Below, in pieces: positions 24,546-36,084 of a DNA stretch of 64,000 nt. Origin of the DNA: Scolanthus callimorphus (taxonomy: Eukaryota > Cnidaria > Anthozoa > Actiniaria > Edwardsiidae). The position numbers were made by a program, and so were the translations under genes. Below the pieces are notes generated by a model. That model saw nothing but the letters and a program-made list of their open reading frames with translations. It made no database searches and was not told the origin of the DNA. Numbering within the stretch: position 1 is the first letter of the stretch; every line of letters starts with the position of its first letter. The stretch covers positions 19,627,023-19,691,022 of the forward strand of contig CM066914.1 of assembly GCA_033964015.1 (NCBI GenBank). The letters are read 5' to 3'.

Positions 24546-27002
24546 CCGCACCCAAAATCATCGAGGTCACGCAAGACTCGAAGTAGCACTGAGGTCATTG
24601 TGCCGTCATTTTTCTCATCACTCGTTAGTTAATTGGAAGTGAAGGGTTTTTCTAACCGAATCAGCTCTCATAATTTTCTCAATCCACAATACTTTTCGCC
24701 ACCACTTTTTGCTCTGTATTTTTCATGAAAATAAATGAAAGGATGTTGTCATCGGCTTTCGTAAAGGTTTATCGATAGGAGTGAAGGTACATAGTATGTT
24801 TATTGCCAGGGGCTGAATTTAATTCCTAAAGATTCTCATTACGGCAGACCCTGGGAGTACCGTTAATGTCAACATAACAATCATGATGACAATGCCTTGG
24901 GCTCTATCTCCTCTTATGATTTCCTTTATTGAATGATCAATTGGTCTAATCCTCCTTAAGTGATATGATTATGGTCCTGAAAGCGATTATTAATCTGATT
25001 ATTTCATTAGCAGTTTTTAATTGACGAACAATTGGACAATCTATCAATTGTCTAGCTTGTCGCGTACTGTGCGTAGGGCTCGGTTTTCCCCGACGAACTT
25101 AAGAGTTAAACAACTTTGACAATTCTAATAGAATACAACAGTGCGGACAGCGAGGGGGGCACGTCTGAAACCGCCTCGGGGGAGTCTCTTGCATCGAGGG
25201 ATAAGGTTTGTCTGGGCGGGTAATCAAAAACAGACTCGTGGGGTCATCAATTAATAGAAGCCATGCGACCAACGAAAAGGAGCAGGAACCATTTGCCTAG
25301 TAGCCTGGAGTTTTCAGGGCAAGATTTGGGCCGCGCGGAAAACATCACTCGTCGAGTTGTGTTCGCTTTCCACCAGGTTTCTTTGCCCTATTTAAAACTC
25401 CACGGGAAGAACGCTTGTTACGCAGGCTATTTGACTAGAGGTCAGTCTTGAAATAAAAGCACAGCCATCCAGATGAGAACACAGCTCATTTCTGCAACCC
25501 GTGATAGCCATCAACTAATTTCATGAACGAAATATGAAATGTAAGTGGACATCAAGTAGTGTGGATGTTTTGAAGAAAAGAACATACGCATGTGATATTA
25601 AAAAGTATATTAAAAAATTAAAACTCATCAATTTCTGTTAAAATTTAGAGTGCCAAGCTAAATATCTATCACAAATTGTTGACAACTCAAGAGAACCTCT
25701 ATTCGTGTTTGTGTATAATAAATCGATTCAAATTGGCGGCTCGTTATTCAGGTCTTTTCTCTTGAGTGAGAAAAAGGTGTTGGTTCGTCGTTTTAAGCCG
25801 TATAACTATTTTAGTGGTGCGTCTCTTGGATAGAGAACAACATGAGGAAAATTGCATTTTATTTCTACTTTTTTAATAAAAACGGTTCCGCTCTTTATTT
25901 TTGAGGGGCGAAAATATCTCGTACAAACCGATTAGCAAAAAAAATATTTATAACTACAGAAACAATTCATTAAGCGCTTCGAGTAGTTTTTAGCTGAATA
26001 ATGAGCCAATTTGAATGGATTTTATCAGAAACATATAACTTAGTTGAAACATGTAACGGTGAACCAAGCTTCGGATTATTCGTATCGAGTTTATGATCAT
26101 ATTTGGTCAATAATGAACTCTCGACTGCTAACCCGAGCAGGTTTTCTTTGCATAATATTTCATTTTTCGCTTAAATAAGGTAGAGCAACAGTGGAAAGTG
26201 ATAATATACTAAGCATTTAACATCTTGAAGTCTTTCAACAACATTATTTTCAAAATCAGTTCAATTGTTTATTCTGCGAATATTCCGCAGCTTGGCACTA
26301 AAGCAATGTATGAGTGATCGTGTGTGTTACACGTTTCAACTCACTTATATGTTTCTGATTTTATATAACACACAAACTCGGATAGGGTTTCTACTACAAT
26401 ATACTGATGTAAATTATCCTATCGCCCGTGATCCGTCTCTATCAACATTTCTTTTTGAAGCTATTTACTCATTCATATTAGCTTCTAAGTCATCGTGTGT
26501 ATGTATCAAGGCAAAAAAAAACTTGACTTCTATGGAAGAAACATGTTTAGGCTACTACCAAACTTGAGTGAAAGTTGTCTAAAGACCAAGAACATTGATC
26601 GCGCGGATCTGGAAGGAAATACAGTTAGGTGATCAAACGTGGTCGATGTTGTATGTTGTATTCTCGACGTCTTCAGAAGCCCCTGCACCTCTTTCCCACA
26701 GAACAAAAGCAAATACTACCGAAATCACTAAACTGTCGGCACCCTCGAAAATTTGATCGATCGTAGTAGCTTCTTGTACGCTCTGCGTACCTATGTTTCA
26801 ATACAAGCAACCAAGCGTGAATCGTACGTGACAGAGCGTGACAATTGAAACCGTTGGAGTTGAGTGGCAAAGAGTGTGTTGTGTTTGCAGTGGCGCGCAA
26901 ACTTCAATTGACAATATCGCACCATAAATGGTTTTGTGGAAAGCAAAGGACGCGTAACTCCAAGTCACTCTACTAAGCGAGTTAAAATCATGGTGATTTA
27001 AA
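24546..27002. other. Gene-free stretch upstream of the Rolling stone-like gene
   Basis: AT-rich. The open frame at 26265-26567 has no recognised domain. The promoter of the next gene should lie at the right end, but I see no clear TATA box or other site I would call. Confidence 0.4.
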
Positions 27003-30000
27003 ATGAATTTCGAAAGTTTTCAGCCTCATAACTTCAAGCTACGATTTCCCTTCGTACGAGCCTTCACCACTTCACCAGTAAGTAGTCTAATATTTATTCG
27101 TTTTCTTTTAGTTTTGGTATTTTTGTAGTTGCAGAGTTGGTCTGGAATGTTATCGCGTTCGAAAATTACATTTTCATTTTCATTCAACGGCTCATGCAAA
27201 AATACCTTGAAGGCGCAATTTGGCGCCCTAGGTTAATATTTACACTGCATTTCAATAAAAAGAAAACCCAGTGATTATTTTCATTGCTAAATATGAGCCT
27301 ACAAAATTATGATATTATTTCGATTATTGATTAGTTATTTGCAATGCTCTTTTGGATAATATTATACGGTATTCATGACCTCATGGTATTCAGCGAGCTT
27401 TACATATCATACCGTGTTGTGTTTATTAAACTACATTTTGCAACTTTTAAACAACATCAACTCGGTGTTTTTTATGTATATCCACCGCAGTTTCCGTAAG
27501 AAGTAGAAGTAACAATTACCTTGAATCTTCAAGGGTTCATTTTAAATACAGTCTTCATGTGTGTTTTTTGGCAAATATTCGGCGCAGTCGACCGTATTTA
27601 TTTTCTTGCGTTACACTATGCATTAATTTTTAAACATGCATACTTGAAATCAAGTTTATGGCGGGAAAAAAGGGAGCGGGCGCCAAAGCAACTGAAACGA
27701 CGTGACATGCTAGTTTATAGAAATTGAGTTTCTTGCTCTTCGAAAGAATGTTATTTACGCTTTAGTTGTTATTTTTACTGTTGAAATTAAACGGTCTATG
27801 GACAGTTCAAGTATCACACCAACAGTCATCTACTCATTTCCATAATTTTGTGGTACTTCAAGCGCAAACTGCCAAATGGCTTCCATATCAATCACATCTC
27901 GGCGGCAAGGGAAAAGTTTTCAGAGTTTTTGCAAAACCTGCAGCCCCTTTAATCAAAATTATCTGCTGTCCTTCTAGCGGATATTTCTGCAAGGACATCT
28001 GTTAAGTTTAGATAATAATTCAAAATGCATTTTTATCCATTTTGAGCAGCCACTGATTCATGAAAAGAATGATCGTAGAACAAATCCAGGCTTTTTGTGA
28101 CTTTTGTATGAGACTTTGGTACGAGGGGCACAAGAATAAAAGAGTAACATAAATTCGCCTTGCTTTGAAGTATACGCTTTAATGAGTTTCTAGTACAAGT
28201 GTCTAAAAGCAAAAATAAGCAGACAAGCAATTTATACATGTTTATAGAGTGGTTTTCATAAACCCGTGGAATACACTTTAGCATATTTAGTAGTAATACA
28301 CTCTAATTTCTTTGTTCTCTTTTGTGTTGGCTTGACTACTACACTTTGACTATTACACTTTGTTCCACGGGTTTATGAACAAAACTATTGATGGTGTAGT
28401 ACTGTTGTAGTGGAATGATTCCCTTGTAGGAAACACTCTCTGTTAATAATCAACTCCAGGCTGCCTAAAATGGCGAAAAGGAGTTCTTTTTTTTACAGTA
28501 AAGGCATGGGAACATTTCTATTTTTTGGAGAATCCTTGCTCTACGTTCTTAATAATTAGTGTTAGGCCGGCTTCTCTGTTTATAGCCTGTCCAATCCGTT
28601 TAAAAAAGATCCGAATCAAGAGTCACCTAGTACCACCTGCTAGAGAGCAAGCAGTTACAGCCTTGAATACATCAAAGCCCAAACGAAACGCTGATTATTG
28701 ACTTTGGAATAGTCCAGTAATTTTAGGCCGAAAATGAGTTCAACCTGCAACAAATTGCAACAGAAGGTTTTTCTTCTTGATATTGTTCCTAACACCCTCT
28801 AGAATCACAGGAAAAAAATCGGCGAAATTCGGACCATGCGAAAGATCAAAATTACCGATCTCTTTCTACAGCTTGTTTTAGCCTTTGTTGTTCGCAGCAC
28901 TTAACTATTTTTTACACTGTTTGTAAGAATGATTTTTATAGAGTGTAGCACCAGGCCGGCAAAACCCTGAATGATTCTAACTTCCAAGAATGATCATTTC
29001 ACGGTATTAAGTAAATCTTTGGCAATGAAAATTGCCTGGGAGAACATTTTCTGATGTTTACGGAATTAAAATTTTCAAATCCCGTACAAAGTCTATATTG
29101 AAAGCGGAAAATCGCGAAAAAATTCGAAACTTAAATGCTCAAGTGCTAGATATTTATTTATAGCTCACTAGCGACAATCAAGTCTGTGAATCAAACCATG
29201 GCTCCTGGGTCAGAGAGAATTGAAGTACTTCTGTTGTATACACTATAGAAACGATTCTCATGAATAACAATAGCGCGAAAAGCTGCCAAAAGAACTCTGT
29301 AATTTTGACCTTTCGCGTTGTCCGAATTTTGCCGATTTTTTTTTCTTTGATTCTAGACGGTGTTAGGAACAATATTAAGAAGAAAACCGTTCTGTTGCAA
29401 TTTGTTGCAGGTTGTGTTATAAGTTGACTGGACTAGAATGCGATACAACGAATTCGGCCGGATACTTACTACCATTTGCGTCCCTTCATGAACGATTTTT
29501 TCGCGTTGGTTTACGTTTCAGAACGTGCACGTTTTGTCGAAACTTTCTATGACTTTATCGATCGGCGAAATAGAGCACGCATGATGCTTGTGATGATGTT
29601 TGGAGAGACACATCGGTAAATAGAGCATAGATTTGGACCACTCGGAGAGCGCGTTATACCGTAGCTATAGAGCATATTTCGTATGACTGTGAAAAGTGCC
29701 GCGGTACGCCTGCTGTAAATGGAATTAAATCGCCAATGAACGCGTAGTCGCGGTAGGGTCACGGTCGCGGCGCGGAACAACTTTGTCCCGGTACTTTTCA
29801 CAGTCATACGAAATCTTCTCTATTATAAAGTGCAGTAGACGTGCGACTGCAATAAACCATAAAGTTTTGCAGTTGGTGGAGATCGCAGAATTATAACAAA
29901 AACCGCGGTAATAAATTATACAAGAAGATCGGTATTCACGTTGATAAATCTCCTTTGTTATAGTGGCTTCCCCTGAGTCCTTTTATCATGTACCGCCTGA

Positions 30001-30752
30001 TTGTCGGGCTCTACCTCTTTGCTTGGCTTGTGCTAAGTAGACCAGATGCCGGCGCCAAATGGTTCTTGTACATCAGCAACTGGACCCTCCTGTTCCTCAC
30101 GCTCTACTTCCTATTGGCTGGTTGCCTGTCAATCACATTCATATTCAGCCAAGAGGGAAAAGGCTACCAAGGGCTCCGAGACACCTGGAGGGACCGTTGG
30201 GAACCTTATATCGTGGGCCTCTCTCATGATGACCAAAACGGGAAGCAGCTCCTATTAACGAACCCGCGGCTCTCGATGGACCATCTGCTGGAGGACGATG
30301 AAGATGGGCTTCGCATTCCCCACAAAATCCTGTGGTTACTCTTTTCGATTGCTAGCGTCGGGTCAATAGAGATTACATTCGCGTATTGGTGTATTCTATA
30401 CGATGGCACGGGCATTAATGGACAAAACATAACCTTCTTCATCCTTAATTCCGTCTTCGTCATCATCGAACTCGTTCTGAGCAACACTCCCGTGTTTTAC
30501 TTACATGTTTTATACTCCCATTTGTTCCAGTCCGCTTATATCATTTTCACAGTTGTCTACTGGGCAATAGGAGGCACCAATTTAGAGGGCAAGCCATATA
30601 TCTACCCTGCACTGAGCTATGATCAGTCTTCATGGTCACTACTGGCGATATTCCTGTGGATCGTAATGTTTCAATTTATTGCGCAGTTATTTTGTTATGG
30701 AATCTGTAAAACTCGCTGTTTGCTGGTTCGCAAATACTTGTACCAGCAGTGA
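27003..30752 (+). CDS. Rolling stone-like multi-pass membrane protein (two exons)
   Basis: Exon 1 is 27003-27077 and ends at the donor gtaagt; exon 2 is 29964-30752, after the acceptor ttatag. Both boundaries are phase 0, giving about 287 residues. Exon 1 encodes 25 residues (starting MNFESFQPHNFKL) that resemble the short cytosolic start of this family. Exon 2 adds WLPLSPF before the frame that begins MYRLIVGLYLFAWLV. Further motifs are FLYISNWTLLFLTLYFLLAG, a charged loop, a helix containing SIEITFAYWCILYDG, and TPVFYLHVLYSHLFQSAYII followed by YWAIGGTNLEGKPYIYP. These steps are characteristic of relatives of Drosophila Rolling stone, a plasma-membrane protein of myoblast fusion with about six to seven helices. 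The role in this animal is unknown. The alternative start is the ATG at 29988 if exon 1 is wrong. The 2.9-kb intron holds a 720-bp foldback element and a MITE. Confidence 0.85.
28253..28385. repeat. Inverted repeat, cataaacccgtggaa
   Basis: Arms tttcataaacccgtggaata and tgttccacgggtttatgaac are about 90 bp apart in the intron of the Rolling stone-like gene. Confidence 0.55.
28711..29434. mobile_element. Foldback TIR element, about 140-bp arms
   Basis: The left arm 28711-28857 contains acctgcaacaaattgcaaca and tgttcctaacaccctctaga. The right arm 29299-29434 is its diverged reverse complement and ends gttgactggact. The roughly 440-bp centre has no recognised open frame. It lies within the intron of the Rolling stone-like gene. 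Confidence 0.75.
29669..29821. mobile_element. MITE family A-like, TA flanks
   Basis: Begins agagcatatttcgtatgact and ends gtcatacgaaatcttctct, flanked by TA on both sides. The interior is GC-rich with aacgcgtagtcgcggtaggg. It lies 142 bp upstream of exon 2 of the Rolling stone-like gene. Confidence 0.8.
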
Positions 30753-31523
30753 GTGGACAAATGCAATGGAAAAGCTGTCTTCGCCCGGTTGGTGGTGTAA
30801 AATCAGACTCTAACGTTGTGATAACCAGTGCCTTAGCGCGGAGAGACAAATTCATAATTTCACCCTGTTCGGGCCCTAGTTATTGAAGGTACTGAGCTAA
30901 AACAGCCATTGTAAAAATAATGTTAAAGTATAGGCCGGGGTTACTCCCTTTTTAAACCAGTTCAGCAATTAATTCAATCAATACTGTTCAGCCAGGCTCG
31001 ACACGGAGCATAGACAAAGGAGGGCGCACAGGTTTGTGGGACGGGTTCGACAAGCGCGCAAGGGATTCTGGGAGGGTTAAACACTTGTTCAAAATGGCGC
31101 ATTCCACACATTGATGAGATGTTAAACTGGTTTGAGACGGGTGTATACTCGGAGCCTAAAATAAAATTATATGAAGTTTTGTTAATAATATTCATTTCAT
31201 ATATGGATAGAACTAGTAGATGGTAAAATCGAGTTCCTCAACAAAAGTTTATTTAGAACCTCTTGGCTTGATTTCGAAAGCAGATAAATTAAATTTAAAA
31301 GGTTACCACATGGAGTATTTTAATATTATAGGGAAATTCCATGTCAAGTGAAATTCTATACAGAAAAAATGAAACTAACGTGCCTACGTGAAACTAAAAT
31401 ATCGCATCACGCATCGAGAGGTTTCGAGTTTTGACTCTTGCTTTCCGATCAACATGAGATAAAAAGCACCGTGAATTTCGTTCTATGATTGTTTTTAAAC
31501 TTGTCACATTCAGACATTGCACC
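30753..31523. other. Intergenic gap between Rolling stone-like and Ig genes
   Basis: No exon or named repeat seen. It should hold the terminator of the upstream gene and the promoter of the Ig gene, but no site is clear enough to call. Confidence 0.4.
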
Positions 31524-34500
31524 ATGACAAAATTTAGCGTCGTTAAATTTGTCTGGACGCTATCGCTCTTTCACTGGTGGTGGTTTCCTGGAGGTGGTGA
31601 GTAATTCGTGATTTTTTAATCACACAATACTCGATCGGTACACTACAAATTATATGTAATAACAAAAAAATCACATAATGACCTCCAGAAATTACAAATT
31701 TATAAAAACAAATTTATAACACACCATTTTCCATAAATTATAACAAAGGCCTACTAGTACTCTGGGACCATATTTCGCCTTATTTCGCCAATTGAAAGGC
31801 GAGATGAGGGGAAAATGGTCCAATTGAAAGGCGAGATAAGGAAAAATGGTCCAATTGAAAGCCGAGATAAGGGAAAATGGTCCAATTGAAAGGCGAGATA
31901 AGGGAAGATAAGGGGAAAATGGTCCAATTGAAAGGCGAGATAAGGAAGATAAGGGGAAAAAATGGTCCAATTGAAAGGCGAGATAGGGAAAAATGGTTCA
32001 ATTGAAAGGCGAGATAAGGGGAAAATGGTCCACTTGAAAGGCGAGATAAGGGGAAAATGGTCCAATTGAAAGGCGAGATAAGGGGAGATAAGGGGAAAAT
32101 GGCCGCCAGCCCGGTATAGGATTTTAAATGTTTTTTCTTATGCGGTCTCCCTGTGGATAGGCCCCAGCCTTGCCAGGGTCTTCTTTCGAGTGGCCCGCCA
32201 TCTTCAAAGGTTGCGATGTTTCTCGAGCATCTGCAAGTTCTGTGGTAAATTTTAATTTGTTTTTTTCGCTAAGATGTGAGGAAAAATACCTACAGAGAAC
32301 TTTTTCGTAATGAAAATGTTCATCAAGACAAATATTATGTAACCAGGGGTTATTACTCATGTTTTTCGTATTTTATAGCCCCGGCTCTAAACAGGTTATA
32401 CATCTCAGGGATTGAGATCAAAGGGCAGCTCATAGATGACAAGGCCGTTAAATGGTCCAATTGAAAGGCGAGATAAGGCGAGATAAGGGGAAAATGGTCC
32501 AATTGAAAGGCGAGATAGGGAAAAATGGTCCAATTGAAAGGCGAGATAAGGGGAGATAAGGGGGAAATGGTCCAATTGAAAGGCGAGATAAGGGGAGATA
32601 AGGGGAAAATGGTCCAATTGAAAGGCGAGATAAGGGGAGATAAGGGGAAATAAGGGGGAAATGGTCCAATTGAAAGGCGAGATAAGGGGAGATAAGGGGA
32701 GATAAGGGGAAAATGGTCCAATTGAAAGGCGAGATAGGGAAAAATTGTGCCAATTAGGAGCTGTGAGATAAGATCCTAGAGTAGGCCATAACAAACAATG
32801 CACCATGCTCAACATATGACAAAAATATAACAACTAAAATGGCACCACACTTCACACATTGCACTTTCTTTTCCTATCTCGCACCACTATCCTCCACACA
32901 TAACAAACACAGCCTGTGTATCACATACTCGATCCACACACAGCATAACAATAAACAAAACATCTCACCATACCCTACCAAGAGTAACATCTCACACTTA
33001 TAGACCTTTTTCAAAAATGGCGGAACGTTGCATGGAAACGAGGCTGGAAATATGAGCATACATGGCAGCTGCTTAGGGAAGCCTTGGCTGGTAAATAGGG
33101 ACCGATAAGAAAGGAAAATCAGAAAACACTAGACATTAAACGGTTTTTCGGTCTCCATTCTCCAGCTAAGGCTTCCCTGGGCAGCTGCACAATAGAGACC
33201 GATAAGAAAAGAAAATCAGAAAACACTAGACATTAAACGGTTTTTCGGTCTCCATTCTACAGCTTAGGCTTCCCTGGGCAGCCGTAATGTATGGTCATAT
33301 TTCCAGCCTCGTTTCCATGTAACTTTCCGCAATTTTTGAAAAAGGTCTATACAATATCGAACATGTTGCTTCGCTCGTTTTGAAATTATCACACGTTGTA
33401 GTGCACACGGTCAAGAGGATAAAGCGGGCAACGACCACGTGCAACGACAGCATGCTCTACACTTCTGAGGGCTCTCCCAAAGGTAAGAAAATATCAATAA
33501 GCAACACAGATAATGAAGAAAAACTAATAAGGCCAAAATGCCAGGACCCTCACAAGGCAAATGGATCCAATGCAATAAGAACCACAACCTTTGCGGAGGC
33601 TGAGGTATCCAAGTATTATTGGTATTTTTTCATATAATTGTACTTCTCAGCGAATAAAATTCGCAAGATTTTCGAAAACTAGCAAAACGTCGATGTTCAT
33701 GTTTCGGGTGTCATACTCACACTGCCCCCCCCCCCCCCCCCCATGTCCCGAAATAATTTTGATGTGAACAAAACGTGTATTGATTGTGACCAAAATTTAT
33801 AAATTAAAATTTTCCAAATTCACAAGTAAATGCTTTTTGGTCCTTTCCGTTTTGCCATTTCCATGACGTTTTTCAATCTAAAGCAACAGTTTTTTGGAAA
33901 AACAATTAGATTGAAAATATCAAGGAAAAATCACTTAAATTCTTTACTCAGCGCCCCCACACGTCCAAGTTGATTGTCAGCGCCCCGACAGAAGTGTGGA
34001 TCAGTCGGCACAGCTTATATGTAACGTCAAATCCACCTCGGGTGCTCGTATCACGTGGTACAAAAACGGTAAAAAATTCAGACACACTGAAGAGGTCGAT
34101 AGGTTAACTTGCCGAAGAACACTGACCAAGTTGACCCTGGGCGAAAGTGACAACGGTAATTATACTTGCGAGGCGACAAACAAGTACGGGAGCGCTAACG
34201 ACACTTGTGAACTACGAGTAGGTAAGATATCGCCTCTCATTCCCTTGTTAGGAGCTGCCATTCTCGTGCGCAACAAGGGTCCTCACCTCACTCTCCCTGG
34301 AGCGGACTATGTTCATGTTCACTCACCTCCAGATAAATCAACGTGTTGTCGTTTTTTTTTACGAATGAGCGGGGGATGCCGCCTCAGGTCTCAGCCAAGA
34401 AAAAAAAAAAAATAGGGACCAAAGGTACGATGTTTCCAAACTCGTTCCCAGGGTCTTCTGGGTAATTTTCAAGATGGCGGGTCACTCGGAAGAAGACCCT

Positions 34501-35938
34501 GGCAAAGGCTGAGGCCTTTCCACAAAGAGAGACCGCCTAAGAAAACAGTTGAAAATCCGACATGGCGGGCGGAGAGCCGGGAAGAGAGAGGGCGGAAATC
34601 GGGCTAGAATTCATCTTAATGACTTGTGTTTGAATAATTTGCGTCATCTTGCCGGTTGTCCGCCAGCTCGGTTAGGATTTTAAATGTTTTTCTTATGCAG
34701 TCTCCCTGTGGATAGGTCCCAGCCTTGCCAGGGTCTTCTTTCGAGTGGCCCGCCATCTTCAAAGGTTGCGATGTTTCTCGAGCATCTGCAAGTTCTACGG
34801 TGAATTTTAATTTGTTTTTTCGCTAAGATGTGAGGAAAAATACCTACAGAGAACTTTTTCTTATAAAGCATCTTAATGAAAATGTTCATCAAGACAAATA
34901 TTATGTAACCAGGGGTTATTACTCTGTTTTTCGTATTTTTATAGCCCCGGCTCTAAACAGGTTATACATCTCAGGGATTGAGATTAAAGGGCAGCTCATA
35001 GATGACAAGGCCGTTAACGGCACCCCCCTGATTATGACATGTGAGTTATTCTTTGCTTCGAGTGCTTGGTGGGAGAAGAACGAGTCATTCGTAGAGCCGG
35101 ACGACAGTCATAGCATAACACGACCAGAACCGGGTGTCCCCCACAGACTTGTACTGGGTCTCAACTTCTCGCAAGTAACACAGAAAGACGAAGGGAACTA
35201 TTCGTGCTTTGCTATGAGTGGCGAATTTTCGAAAAGGAAATACTTCTTTCTCAAAATCAGTAAGTGAAATAAAATGTCGGTTCGGAAGTAGCCATTGAAA
35301 AGCGTTTTCCTTAGAGTTCTCCTCTGCGAGCACGCATCAAGTTGAGGACTCACGCAACGCTGCGTAGCAAAAGGGGGAAGCTCGTTCTCAGGGTGGAACG
35401 AGGTTGGAAAGGGGGCCCAGATGTTGGGGGGGGTAGTGGTGCCTGTTTGGCTCATTTTCTTGATGACCAATCATTATTTTGCTGCCGTCATTTTGTTACA
35501 TGATGTATCGCGATGGATAGATTTATTGATAGATGCAAAAATGCGCGGTTGGTGTTTTTAATAAAGGGTTAAACTTCGCACATTTACCAGGAAGTATCAA
35601 TTTTCTAATGTCCTCGCTTGTTTCCCTACGATCATGTGACTGCTGTGGAACACGTGAGCCTTGTCAGTAAAGCGATCTCGTGCTCAGAGCCCGTGTGTTT
35701 CGTTAGCGACAAAACAACTGCAAAAAAAGCGCGCGCAAATCCGGAAGAAATGGCAGCAGCTGTTTTTTAATCATAGGAAGATTTTGATCATGCCTCCCCT
35801 TTGTGTTTTGCAGTCAGCCTTTCCAAGTCTGCACCGGTGGATAGGGCGGCCCGTGGCAATGGGATCTGCAGAAGATACATCCCTGTTGATTTGATGAGCT
35901 TGCTGGTACTAGTTGTCGGGTTCGTCCTTGTGGCTTAG
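31524..35938 (+). CDS. Two-Ig-domain surface protein, probably GPI-anchored (five exons)
   Basis: I assemble exons 31524-31596, 33402-33482, 33952-34221, 34945-35259 and 35814-35938. Every junction is phase 1, as is usual for Ig-domain exons, and the sum is 864 nt (287 residues). Exon 1 encodes a signal peptide (MTKFSVVKFVWTLSLFHWWW). Exon 3 is an I-set domain with LIC, ITWYKNGK and DNGNYTCEATNKYG. Exon 4 is a second Ig domain with MTCEL, AWWEKNE and DEGNYSCFAMS. Exon 5 ends in a hydrophobic tail (MSLLVLVVGFVLVA) with no basic anchor after it, which suggests GPI attachment. NYT, NGT, NES, NFS and NYS are possible glycosylation sites. Exon 2 has a weak acceptor and could be skipped without changing frame. 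No orthologue is recognised; adhesion or recognition is inferred only from the architecture. Confidence 0.75.
31783..32102. repeat. Minisatellite, left half of a split array (Ig gene intron 1)
   Basis: Units of about 31-42 bp read ggtccaattgaaaggcgaga followed by one or two blocks of taagggga and aaaat. Open frames on the minus strand (repeating SPFNWTIFPLSRL) come from the repeat and start and stop at its edges, so I do not call genes there. Confidence 0.9.
32103..32451. pseudogene. Truncated duplicate of the Ig exon 4 region
   Basis: This block is a near-identical copy of 34660-35017. It carries the end of intron 3, the acceptor ttttatag and the first 73 nt of exon 4 (PALNRLYISGIEIKGQLIDD and a few more residues). 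At 32451 homology stops abruptly inside the exon and minisatellite begins. The exon fragment therefore lacks its cysteines, the tryptophan and a donor site, and cannot encode an Ig domain. The copy differs by a few substitutions and a deletion of about 9-13 bp near 32310. Confidence 0.9.
32452..32756. repeat. Minisatellite, right half of the split array
   Basis: Same unit as 31783-32102, here with several extra gataagggga blocks. The flanks of the insertion share aaatgg: left side ggggaaaatgg, right side aaatggtccaa. Confidence 0.9.
33001..33349. mobile_element. TIR element next to Ig gene exon 2
   Basis: Arms of about 60 bp: tagacctttttcaaaaatgg at the left and its complement ending gaaaaaggtcta at the right, each flanked by TA. 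The interior has a direct repeat of about 98-bp period (gaccgataagaaaggaaaat and a twin) ending in ggcttccctgggcagc. The right end is 52 bp upstream of the predicted exon 2. Confidence 0.85.
34425..34770. repeat. Inverted repeat in Ig gene intron 3
   Basis: ccagggtcttctgggtaatt and aagatggcgggtcactcgga on one side face tgccagggtcttctttcgag and gtggcccgccatcttcaaag on the other. The right part is included in the duplicated block at 32103-32451. Confidence 0.6.
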
Positions 35939-36084
35939 AACTCCTAGTGATGAAATATCGAGTCGCGAGACTGTGAAAAAAGGCACGGAGCCTCGCCTTT
36001 TCGTGAACATTCAGCCAATCACATCACAGGAATCGAAATGACTGATCAACCAATCAAATTGCTTAGACAGTGGCACGGTACAAT

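Noticed and set aside
31692..32833. Minus-strand open frames repeating SPFNWTIFPLSRL
   Set aside because: They are confined to the minisatellite and change with unit length; no start context or signal supports a gene.
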